From Tubiluchus corallicola (taxonomy: Eukaryota; Priapulida; Priapulimorpha; Priapulimorphida; Tubiluchidae), in the NCBI GenBank assembly GCA_030141605.1, contig JAQGDQ010001542.1:1-35538 (forward strand): 35,538 bases of DNA, given 5' to 3'. Shown here piece by piece: positions 22,468 through 32,467 of the stretch. The notes under the pieces are model-generated. The model made no database searches. It saw nothing but the letters and a program-made list of their open reading frames with translations, and was not told the DNA's origin. Position 1 is the first letter of the stretch; each line of letters opens with the position of its first letter. Position numbers and translations under genes: made by a program.

Positions 22468-24705
22468 ATTTTTATTTCTCTCTTTCATTAGGATGGAACC
22501 TCCATTAGCTACTACCATCTCACCCTCAAATTCTATCTTACAAGGTTCAACGTGCACCGGAAACTGATCTTCTGATTCTTCCGACAAAGTTGTAAAAATT
22601 ATGCTTCCAAAAGCATTCTGTCCCAAGTACAATCCGTCCTCGTCACAGTCCATGTACAGATCCTCCACAGATGATGACGGTGGTTCGTCACTATCATAAT
22701 CGTCGTAGTCATCGGTGTCCTCTTCGTCACCATAACCGCTGGTAATCTCGCCGTCATCAGTGACTGAATCGTCATATTCACCAAAGTCATCATCAGCAGA
22801 CTCGAAGCCAAATCGGTCGATATGTTTACTGGTGTAGTCATCAACTACTGGTAAAAATACACCAGCAACATCGAGCCCAGGGGAGTGGTCATCATAAACG
22901 GACCAGTGGTCACCATTTTCTGTTACTGTAAAATGACCATTAACTCCATTTTCTACAACAGTTTCTTTTAATTTTTCATTATTCGTATCATTTGGAAGAG
23001 ATTTGACTTCATGTTCACTGTTATTTGAAACTTTGTTTGCTATTGCCTTTCCATGTTGATCAATATTAGGAGTCTTGTTTGGTACATCTACCCCATAACG
23101 ATATGTTCTACCCTTTGATCTCAGTTTTTCAACAATTTTTGGATCTACGCCTCTTCTCACGGCATCTCCTAATGGTGTTTTAATCAATGCAGGCATAGCC
23201 TGTAACGTCGCCTCTGTATTACCTTTCTGCCCCGATGGTGGGTGGATGAGAAACTGCTCCCTTTTAGCCTTTTCATCAACACTAAGGAGTTTAAAGACGG
23301 GTTTCAGGTTATTGCTACCACTAATGTAGTGCATGAAGGAAGATTCGTGTACACATTCATTCTTATGTTTCATGTGGTTTGGCAACTTGTTCGTTTCCAC
23401 GGATGTCCGCAGGTGTTTTGATTGTCGTTTTGTCTTGTTTATTATCTTACTAGGTCTTACCAACGCTTCTTCTACTACTGAAGGCTCATTCGAATCACTT
23501 GGCTTTGACTCATTATATATAGCAGGTTTTTCAGCATTGTCAACATCATCACTAGATAACATATTGCTATGTTTTTCGCATACCCAATCAGCAGAGCGGT
23601 GCAGTTCAGTCAGTTTTTCTTCTAACAGCAGCACTTTGTTTGATTTCGTTGATGGCGCTGAATTTTTTCGGTTCTTCAATAACACGTTATGTTTTACAGA
23701 ATCATTTTCTTGTACTTGCCATAATCCTTTTATGGTTTTATCTTTCAAAGTAGACTCACAATTATAATCGCCTATATTTACATTGTTTTTGTGCTTTAGG
23801 TTCAACTCATTCGTACGTTTCAACGACAATTCGGCACTAGAAAACTGTTTCCTTTTTTCAAAGAAGTTCTTGTAGCACATCACAGTATTGGGCTTAGGTA
23901 ACTCATTAACGGTAGGCTTAATTTTATGGTCTAACAAATTTTCAATTCTATGGCTCGCTTCCTGCTGCAAGTTCGAATTATTGTTAGTTTCACCACTTAT
24001 CACATTCTCTGTTAATGATAATGGGTCAGGTAACAACGCATGATCACACCTGGCTGAGTTAATTACTGCTACATTTTCAGTACTTTTGGCATTCTGATTA
24101 TTAAAACCATGTTTTACTTTAGAACTACCCATCCACAGCATTTGTTCAACACTGCTGGATCTTTTCAATGCATGTTCTTTTCCACGTGGGCCAGCACTTG
24201 GAAAATCTTTTGCTGTTTCTTCTCTAGTGTTTACCAAATCGTTCATAGAAGTAAACTTTCGACACAGTAAGCTAACAAATCCCGGGCGATATACTTCGCA
24301 CTGCCCTTGCTTTGGGTCACCCTGTACGCGGGATGTAATGTCGCCCTCACGGGAGACTCCTTCAGAGCTTTGACTTCGGTTGATTCTAAACGCGCTTCGC
24401 GTTTTAGCTTTCCCCATCTCGCGCTCTTTCTGTATCCAGGGATTCTCTGAAACGCGAGGTATATGTTCTGTTAAATTGCTGCGTTCAATATTACACGATG
24501 TTTCATTTTCACGTATTTTCTGAGCACGCTTAGGCGCTAAACCACAACTTCGCTTCTCCACTATAAATGCACACTTCGACGTATCATTTTTTCTCTGTAT
24601 CTTCAAATCCGGTAGTGGTTTAACCAAGCCGTTCTTTTCGCATGCTTTCTCATTGTGCTGTTTTCTCTTCTCCATCAACGAAATCATCCAACCCGGGAGC
24701 GACAT
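22468..24705 (-). CDS. Taperin/phostensin-like PP1-regulatory protein, 5' exon (partial gene)
   Basis: A 746-codon minus-strand coding exon; the frame continues five codons past the splice junction to a stop at 22450. ATG at 24705-24703 has A at -3 and an in-frame TAG 15 nt upstream, so it is the likely start. The N-terminus, MSLPGWMISLMEKRK, fits the P-x-W-x3-L-x-x-[RK]-[RK] start of phostensin/taperin proteins, which bind actin and recruit protein phosphatase 1. ENPWIQKERE (87-96) resembles the next conserved family segment. Most of the protein is polar and looks disordered. A compact basic/proline segment at about 504-543 (PALIKTPLGDAVRRGVD then EKLRSKGRTYRYGVD) looks conserved. A long Asp/Glu/Ser/Tyr tract spans about 637-691. 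The frame ends KNVSF, an RVxF-type PP1-docking motif (family form KISF), exactly over a consensus donor AAT|GTAAGT. Downstream exons are not seen. Assignment rests on motifs recalled, not on a search. Confidence 0.6.
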
Positions 24706-25998
24706 AATTACTATGCTCTAATCAAATTACCGCAGCAATAATGAGCACTTATGAAATGGGGTGTTCTAATGAATAGAGGACTGTCAAAACGGTGCCAATA
24801 ACCTTCTCTATTCGACCTGCTAAAACAAACCGCCTCCTGTTTGCCCGAATAGTAACACTGCTGATACAGAGAACTGCACGTACAGTAATAATCATGTTTA
24901 TTCAGATCTGTGCGTCACGCGTTCAGGTGTGAACTTCGCATCACACTGTCAACAATCTGTCAACTGATAACAGTACCGCACTGCCATCTCGCGTTGACAA
25001 AAATAGTTTTAGTGACACTTCTAATTTGGCAAGGCTATCAAACAGCTTTCATGTATGCAAAAATATGTATTCAAAAATAAGTATGTTACTTTTCTGCAAC
25101 ACGCCTGCTTTGCTAGGCCAAAAGCAACGTGAATATACTTTGATTTTTCTTTCAATGGCTGCTCAATATAAAAAAAATCAAGGCTTTTACACGCTGAGAA
25201 ATTTCCAGTTAAATAACCCAACTAAACTGAGCTCATGATTTTTTCATTACAATTATGATTATCATTGTTACAGATTTCACTGAATTAACAATTGGACACA
25301 AAACCTTCACTTCTATAAGTGAAATACTTAGAACTAATCCTGAACAACTAAAAACACCATACAAAACTCTTTTGTTAATGAAAACATATATTTTTTTGAA
25401 ATTAACGATTTCTTCATACATCAATGTAGCAACATTTTATACCTGAAAAATATTTCATGCATTTTAAGCCTATACAAATATACATATTTGGCAAAATACT
25501 TAGAATTAAGATAGATAAGATCAGAAATCAGAATTGCTTTGCTATGAGAAATGACAAAAATGGAAAGTACAAATTTTATCCCATTTAGAATAGTGAAGGT
25601 TCATCAGACATGAAATCGTATGGATGCCTCTACACATGTTCCTCGGTAATTTTGTAATCACTTGGAATAATAAGGATGTTAGCGACAACCACAGCTACCA
25701 ATGAAAAATCATAAGATTTTGTCATGTCTGTATTACCTTAGTGTACTACACTTACTGTACCGATTATTGTACACATGTCTGGTTAATCACTTTTCAATAC
25801 AAATTTGCTTGCATTGCTTTTCTATTAGCACAAGAAAAAAGCATTTAATAAGCTTGTACTAATCATTTTAAAAAATTCTGATATACTTATTCCCCGCTAC
25901 AACAGCTGTGTTCAGTGCATATAATGTGGAGCAATTGCAAATGCCGTAGTTTACTAGGCATTTTTGCAATTATGAGCAATTAGTAACACCACAAATAC
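24706..25998. other. 5' flank of the taperin-like gene, then non-coding
   Basis: Probable 5' UTR and promoter side of the minus-strand gene. GC-richer DNA at about 24820-24990 includes ACGCGT and a repeated CTGTCAAC. No clear TATA box or initiator can be assigned. From about 25020 onward the DNA is AT-rich with no recognisable gene. Confidence 0.4.
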
Positions 25999-28146
25999 CA
26001 CCAAGCACACTGCTGTACCAAGCACACTGCTTTACCGAGCACACTGCAGTACCAAGCACACTGCTGTACCGAGCACACTGCTTTACCGAGCACGCTGCTT
26101 TACCGAGCACGCTGCTTTACCGAGTATGCTGCTGTACCGAGCACGCTGCTGTGCCGAGCACGCTGCTGTACCGAGCACACTACTGTACCAAGCACACTGC
26201 TGTACTGAGCACAACATGCTGTACCGAACACACTGCTGTACCGAGCACACTGCTGTACCAAACACACTGCTGTACCGAGCACACTGCTGTACTGAGCAAA
26301 CTGCTGTATCAAACACACTGCCGTATCAAGCACACTGCTCTACTGAGCACAACATGCTGTACCGAACACACTGCTGTACTGAGCACACTGCTGTATCAAA
26401 CACACTGCCGTATCAAGCACACTGCTGTACCCAACACACTACAGTACCGAGCACGATGCTGTACTGAGCACACTGCTGTATCAAACACACTGCCGTATCA
26501 AGCACACTGCTGTACTGAGCACAACATGCTCTATCAAACACACTGCTGTACTGAGCACAACATGCTCTATCAAACACACTACAGTACCGAGCACACTGCT
26601 TTACCGAGCACACTGCTGTTTCAAGCACAACATGCTGTACCAAACACACTGCTGTATCGAGCACACTGCTTTACCGAGCACACTGCTATACCAAACACGC
26701 TGCTGTATCAAACACACTGCTGTATCAAACACGCTGCTGTACCAAACACGCTGCTGTATCAAACACGCTGCTGTATCAAACACGCTGCTGTATCAAACAC
26801 GCTGCTGTATCAAACACGCTGCTGTATCAAACACGCTGCTGTATCAAACTCGCTGCTGTATCAAACACGCTGCTGTATCAAACACGCTGCTGTATCAAAC
26901 ACGCTGCTGTATCAAACACGCTGCTGTATCAAACACGCTGCTGTATCAAACACGCTGCTGTATCAAACACGCTGCTGTATCAAACACGCTGCTCTATCAA
27001 ACACACTGCTGTACCGAGCACACTGCTGTATCAAACACACTGCTCTATCAAACACACTGCTGTATCGAGCGCACTGCTGTATCGAGCACACTGCTGTATC
27101 AAACACACTGCTGTACCGAGCACAACATGCTGTACCGAACACACTGCTGTATCAAACACACTGCTCTATCAAACACGCTGCTCTATCAAACACACTGCTG
27201 TATCGAGCGCACTGCTGTATCGAGCACACTGCTGTATCAAACACACTGCTGTATCAAACACACTGCTGTATCAAACACGCTGCTGTATCAAACACACTGC
27301 TGTATCAAACTCACTGCTGTATCAAACACACTGCTGTATCAAACACGCTGCTCTACCAAACACACTGCTGTATCAAACACACTGCTGTATCAAACACACT
27401 GCTGTATCAAACACACTGCTGTATCAAACACGCTGCTGTATCAAACACACTGCTGTATCAAACACGCTGCTCTGCCAAACACACTGCTCTATCAAACACA
27501 CTGCTGTATCAAGCGCACTGCTGTATCGAGCACACTGCTCTATCAAACACACTGCTGTACCGAGCACAACATGCTGTACCGAACACACTGCTGTACCGAG
27601 CACAACATGCTGTACCAAACACACTGCTGTACCGAGCACAACATGCTGTACCAAACACACTGCTGTATCAAACACACTGCTCTATCAAACACACTGCTGT
27701 ATCGAGCGCACTGCTGTATCGAGCACACTGCTGTATCAAACACACTGCTGTATCAAACACACTGCTGTATCAAACACGCTGCTGTATCAAACACGCTGCT
27801 GTATCAAACACGCTGCTCTACCAAACACACTGCTGTATCAAACACACTGCTGTATCAAACACGCTGCTGTATCAAACACACTGCTGTATCAAACACGCTG
27901 CTGTATCAAACACACTGCTGTATCAAACACGCTGCTCTGCCAAACACACTGCTCTATCAAACACACTGCTGTATCAAGCGCACTGCTGTATCGAGCACAC
28001 TGCTCTATCAAACACACTGCTGTACCGAGCACAACATGCTGTACCGAACACACTGCTGTACCGAGCACAACATGCTGTACCAAACACACTGCTTTACCGA
28101 GCACACTGCTGTACTGAACACACTGCTGTTTCAAGCACAACATGCC
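25999..28146. repeat. 17-bp satellite array, about 125 copies
   Basis: Head-to-tail units of 17 bp, typically GCTGCTGTATCAAACAC, with GTACCGAGC and GTATCGAGC variants and a longer form containing CACAACATGCTGTACC. A central run at about 26690-27000 is nearly homogeneous (ATCAAACACGCTGCTGT), suggesting recent local amplification. A block ending near 27675 recurs about 465 bp later near 28140 with the same variant order. Because 17 is not a multiple of 3 and the unit lacks stops, open frames of 551 and 682 codons appear; they are artefacts. Confidence 0.98.
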
Positions 28147-28551
28147 ACATTAAGTGCTCAACTCAATTCCATGTTTACTATATTGTTATTACGATTTAAA
28201 ATAATTTATTGTGTTGTAACATACCTCAACAGTTCATGTATCAGTATTGTAACACTGAATGCGTGTAATCTCACATCTTATCATTAAAATTTGTATCACT
28301 TGACACCCATTGTTACAAAGATTTAAACTGCCAATCCCGTATAAAGCAGTGAAACTGTATGTACTAGACCAAAACAACAGCTACTATAACACATCATTTA
28401 CAAATTATTTACAGATAATTACAGGCGTGGCGTCCCGGCGCTAGTCTTACAATACACATCTGCACAGTGCAAACTTTGACTACAAAACATCTACCATCTG
28501 AGATGAGGCTTGTGTTTTATCATGTACCTGCAAAAATGGAAAACATTCCGA
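28147..28551. other. Non-coding, nothing recognised
   Basis: AT-rich DNA between the 17-bp array and the dispersed repeat. No gene or structure seen. Confidence 0.5.
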
Positions 28552-28903
28552 TTAAGCCTTTTCACAGTTTCGTTGAGCGCACGCGCAGTTGTTGCACGCC
28601 AAAGGTTAAGTATACCCCACTAACGCACCTTAACGACAACCACCATGTGACATGTGGGTAAAGCAAAGCCATCAGCCGCATCATTTCAGTAACTTTAATT
28701 GTTTTAGAGAGATTTACTAGCGGGATCTTGCTTGGGAACAAGAAAAAATAAGCTAGGTAAGGTTCTAGCTAATGTTAAAACTGTTACTATTACAATAGGT
28801 TAGCCTGCGAGGCGTTGTCAAGTGTACAGATATGTGTTGTCTGGCACTCTTAACCTTTGAGGTTTTCACGATCATCATCAATCACTGGAAGTGTGAAAAG
28901 GTC
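28552..28903 (+). repeat. Dispersed repeat, copy 2
   Basis: Co-linear, same-orientation partner of 6261-6650, about 22 kb away. The donor-like site is AGCTAG|GTAAGG here (GT at 28757-28758) against ACTAG|GTGAGG in copy 1, so a consensus donor is kept despite overall divergence. The segment between GATTTACTAGC and the donor is the best conserved part. The 28904-29188 flank is A-rich (repeated GAAAATGA, GAAATG) and holds no gene. Confidence 0.8.
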
Positions 28904-29188
28904 TATTGGTGAAAATGATGCGAAAATGAAACAGTAATAAACTAATGAAAATGAAATGCTAATGAAATGCAAAAACCCTAGTAAAATATTACAAACGCAC
29001 AAAATCAATTGTGAAATCATCTTGTATTAAAGAGATTATTTAATTAAGTGCCACTAGTATTGAATGCTGTGGATGAAAAGTGCCGAGTTTTGAAACAAAA
29101 GTGTAAAATATAATTTATAAGCATCTGTCAGGTGAGAAAACTCCATTTTGGATCATAGCACAGTAACCTCTACTTATGCATTTTTGTT

Positions 29189-29642
29189 CATGGTGTGTGC
29201 AAACTGCGGCTCACCGAGAGATCTTGTGCGGCCCGCGAAGAGGTTTGTCAACGTAATGAAAGTGCGGCCGTTTCATCAGATGTAGTGTTCTTATAGATCA
29301 GAATCGTGGATAAGAAAAAGAGGAAGATTGAAGAAGAACAGCGAGTCAAGACATTAATATGCACTGTACTACACGGACTGTGTGATACACATTACTAATA
29401 TGCATTGTAATGAAATTACCACTATCTGTCCTGAAAGTAGAAATATATGGTTTGTAATATAAATTTTAATAACTTCTAAAATAGTTTCTTGAGTGCAGTA
29501 GTGTAGTAGTAATGATGTGTGCAAATTGGATGCAAAAAAATCGTTATTAGGTCCTACTGTACTTGGCTCTTTGACCAAACTGCATGTGGCCCGCAGGAAT
29601 GTTTAATGTGGCCCGGCTAGACAGATAATTTCCACACCACTG
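29189..29642. mobile_element. hAT-like non-autonomous element remnant
   Basis: The left end reads CATGGTGTGTGCAAACTGCGG; the right end, reversed, reads CAGTGGTGTGGAAATTATC. These are imperfect inverted termini of the hAT type (CAGTGGTGTG). Sub-terminal GCGGCCCGCG and GTGGCCCGC blocks on both sides support one element. No target duplication and no transposase coding sequence are recognisable. The assignment is by resemblance only. Confidence 0.4.
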
Positions 29643-29756
29643 ATCTAACGTCTCTTTTTATTCATCAGAGCTTCATACCGCAAAAATTCAACACATCTTT
29701 TACCAGTTCGTTTGAAAATTACGAAGGCCCTTCTTCGCAAACTCATCCATACTTAC

Positions 29757-29898
29757 TTGTCCAAAACTTCCCAAAACTTGATTAACGACGCCCGATCTAG
29801 ATGTCTCTTCATCTTGCTCAGTTGAATCACATGAACCGACCACTTGGCAACGTTTGAATCTAGCGGCAGTTCATCCCATTTTACGTGAAATGCTTTAA
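29757..29898 (-). CDS. Internal coding exon of an unidentified minus-strand gene
   Basis: A 142-nt segment bounded on the minus strand by an acceptor (TTCATATTGCAG, AG at 29899-29900) and a full-consensus donor (GACAA|GTAAGTATG, GT at 29755-29756). Between them one frame is open: two bases completing a codon, 46 codons beginning KAFHVKWDELPLDSNVAKW and ending LIKFWEVLD, and two bases of the next codon (intron phases 1 and 2). The size is typical of an internal exon, and base composition is less AT-rich than the flanks. The second half looks helical and amphipathic. The KWDELPLD segment loosely recalls BEL/Pao retrotransposon polyproteins, but the clean splice sites favour a cellular gene. No partner exon is identified. 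Confidence 0.45.
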
Positions 29899-30098
29899 CT
29901 GCAATATGAACATGAACCGTGAACAAAAACGTGAACATGAACAGTATCTCATTGGCTGTTATGCAAATTCAAGACGAAACACAGACAGATTTATAAAATA
30001 TTTGGAACAATAATCATAATATCATAGTCCCATAATCAAAATGTTAATGTAAAAAATTTATTTGCATTTTACATGTGTTAGCATGGCATAGATTACGT

Positions 30099-30121
30099 AT
30101 ATATATATATATATATATATA
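30099..30121. repeat. AT dinucleotide microsatellite
   Basis: A short (TA)n run next to AATAATAATC, possibly the tail of the repeat described next. Confidence 0.9.
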
Positions 30122-30640
30122 AATAATAATCTTTATTTGCCATTAAAATACATTGATAATCACTGATAAAAACTTTACAGAGATGATCAATCAGTGTTAG
30201 TTAATAAAAGCTTACACTGCTAAAGGCAAATGCGTCAGTGCAATCTAAACTACTGTGCAGTAATGGAAAGTAACGACGAATAAAATCAAACATATTTGCA
30301 ACTATGCACAAAGAAATGAAAAAAACTATGATTTAATTAATATGGCCGTGGATATATGAATTCTGAATTAGTGTGTATGTTGTCGTGCTGGTGTGATGGT
30401 ATTTCATATCTGGGTAATATTAGTGATTTTAATTTTGTTTTAAATGCTGCTAGGGACTTGATTTGTTTAACCTGTAATGGTAGAGAATTCCAAAGTAGAA
30501 TTGCTTGCTTGATTACAGAGTTCGTTCCATAGTGGGTATTTGTCCTAATTTGTTTTAGATTGCTTGTTCTGGAATTAACAATAGGATTTGGAAAAAAGGT
30601 AAATCTGTTATTCTAATGCCTCCGATTTCCCGTTTCAAAG
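30122..30640 (-). mobile_element. Possible antisense LINE 3' end
   Basis: AAATAATAATCTTTATTTGCC at the low-coordinate side looks like the reversed simple tail of a non-LTR element. The stretch around 30455-30560 (AACCTGTAATGGTAGAGAATTCC on the plus strand) resembles 3' regions of invertebrate LINE copies. No reverse transcriptase frame is seen. A similar-looking stretch occurs at about 33725-33900. Resemblance only. Confidence 0.25.
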
Positions 30641-31301
30641 AATCATCAATTCTGTTTCAATTCCGCTTCGCAGAAATTAGAAGCTACATGGCCCGGTAAC
30701 TAATACTAATCCTCAAATTATGTGATGTTCGATAGATGGTAATAAAAAACAATAATTTTTTTATATGAATTAAGTATGTAGTCTATCAGGTATTTGTATT
30801 TGGCTAAAATAAAATAAGAACGCCAACATTTAATTCGCGCACAAAAGTTACAGAACAATATCCTATCATATTCATACATGTTGGTGTCAAGCAATTTAAT
30901 CTAGCATTCTATCATTATTTGTCTTCTTTTCGCATTTTTACCAACATGCATTTCCTGAAAGTGTTTAAAACGAAGCCAGCCTTAGTCATGTGACCTAAGC
31001 TTTAGTAGTATACGCCACCTATCAATCACACTTGTTCTTACACGTAGTTACATTTTCTGTTGCCGCTATGCTGATCATGCCATTTTGGTGATACTTTCAT
31101 TGCTTTGTCTATTTTGTTACAATTTAACAGTCCCTAATTGTATTTTCAAGCCAAAGTTGTCACCAGTAAATGTAAGTCACCATCTACTTTAGTAATTAGT
31201 TAATAGTTTAAATTGGTTAGAATTGCTTCAAATCTGTAGAATCATAAAGTAATAATTTGTGTTTCAGTCTTCTTAAATCTAACTTTTCATTTTGTCTAAA
31301 T
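30641..31301. other. Non-coding, nothing recognised
   Basis: AT-rich DNA up to the outer edge of the second large inverted repeat. No gene or RNA seen. Confidence 0.5.
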
Positions 31302-32467
31302 AGTAATAACCTTTAGCAAGTTCTTAAGCACTTTTTGTGATCTGTTTTTTTAATAAATTGCAGGTCTATCACGCAGTTCAATACTGATTTTTGCCGTTTC
31401 TTTGCCCGGACTGGGCGCATCCGCAATACAAATCATCAGGAAATTCCCTGGCTAGCTGTCACACGCATAACATCGTCATATCGTGTTTGTGTCAACATGG
31501 GAAACCTTTCCACAACCGTACTGCTATTCGTTACAAGCCTCGCACTAAAGAATTTCCCAAATTTCTTGTGGCAAATACGAAAAAGTGAAAGTAGGAACGC
31601 AAGTTGCATAAAAAATAAAACTCGAGGAAGTACTTCTATTAAAGTTGCGAAATGCTGAAAAAACGGCTTAGTTTTGCAAGTAACAGGGGAAGAAAATTGC
31701 GCGTCAAAGATGCATTAAATTTACAGAAAAGTCGGAAATCACGCTAATTCCGGTTTTCATAGGTATTTCTGTTTCAGATGCCCATTTTCCTGAATTCCGC
31801 TGTTTTCTGTGGAGAACGGGAGGTCCTTCATATAACAACAAAATTATTATCTGTCCATACTTCGGTCAAAAATCTCCACTGGATTCCCGTTCCATGGCCA
31901 TCCCTTGAATTGCCAGGCTGGTCCCTGCACAAACACGGCCACGACTCTATCCCTGTTAAACAAAGCGGAAAAACATAATAGAAATATTTGAAAACAATTT
32001 GGTAACAAAATCAGATGCATAATTTCATGAAAACTTAGAAATCCCTTATAGGTGGCTGGTTTGAAGAAACCAAAAAACTTGAAATTTTGTTTTAAGATTT
32101 TATTCTGAAGTGTCTACATAAACAGTGAAGTAGTGTCATGTTGAAAAGCAGAAAACCAAGTGACCAAAACTACAGGTGAAATCATTTAGGTGTGAAAACA
32201 GGTTTAGAGATTATGCATTCATAAAGACTGTAGAAGCCAATGAAAATTTAAACAGTAAAGAGAAAGATTTAACAATTTTAACAAGAACACCTGAAGATGG
32301 CAGCACCATCCAAAACTCAAAAAAGTATGGTGACAATACAACATAAATTTAAATTTAGAGTAATTAAAATGATTTTCTTCTGTCCAGTGGCTCAGAGAAC
32401 ACGTAAGTAAATCCAAGCTGGACAACTACAGCAATTTAAGTAATAAACAATTAGGACCTGAAAACTG
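31302..32467 (+). repeat. Inverted repeat IR2, left arm (1,166 bp)
   Basis: Exactly the reverse complement of 34358-35523 wherever I compared, with paired positions always summing to 66825, hence no net gap. The outer edge is AGTAATAACC after CTAAAT; the inner edge is CTGAAAACTG before GTATGAC. The arm holds two GC-richer islands, 31363-31600 and 31778-31980, each preceded by a convincing acceptor (TTTAATAAATTGCAG and GTATTTCTGTTTCAG). They contain open frames of 65-66 codons, but no donor or recognisable protein follows, so coding status is uncertain. Confidence 0.97.

Noticed and set aside
23333-23767. 144-codon plus-strand open frame
   Set aside because: Antisense shadow of the taperin-like exon; composition follows the opposite-strand codons.
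26083-28287. 682- and 551-codon open frames of 17-residue periodicity
   Set aside because: Same cause: the 17-bp unit is open in several frames on both strands. The non-repeat tails are short and unremarkable.
31391-31978. Two 65-66-codon frames in the IR2 arms as genes
   Set aside because: Acceptors look good but there is no matching donor, recognisable domain or consistent frame between the islands; kept only as a note within the arm.
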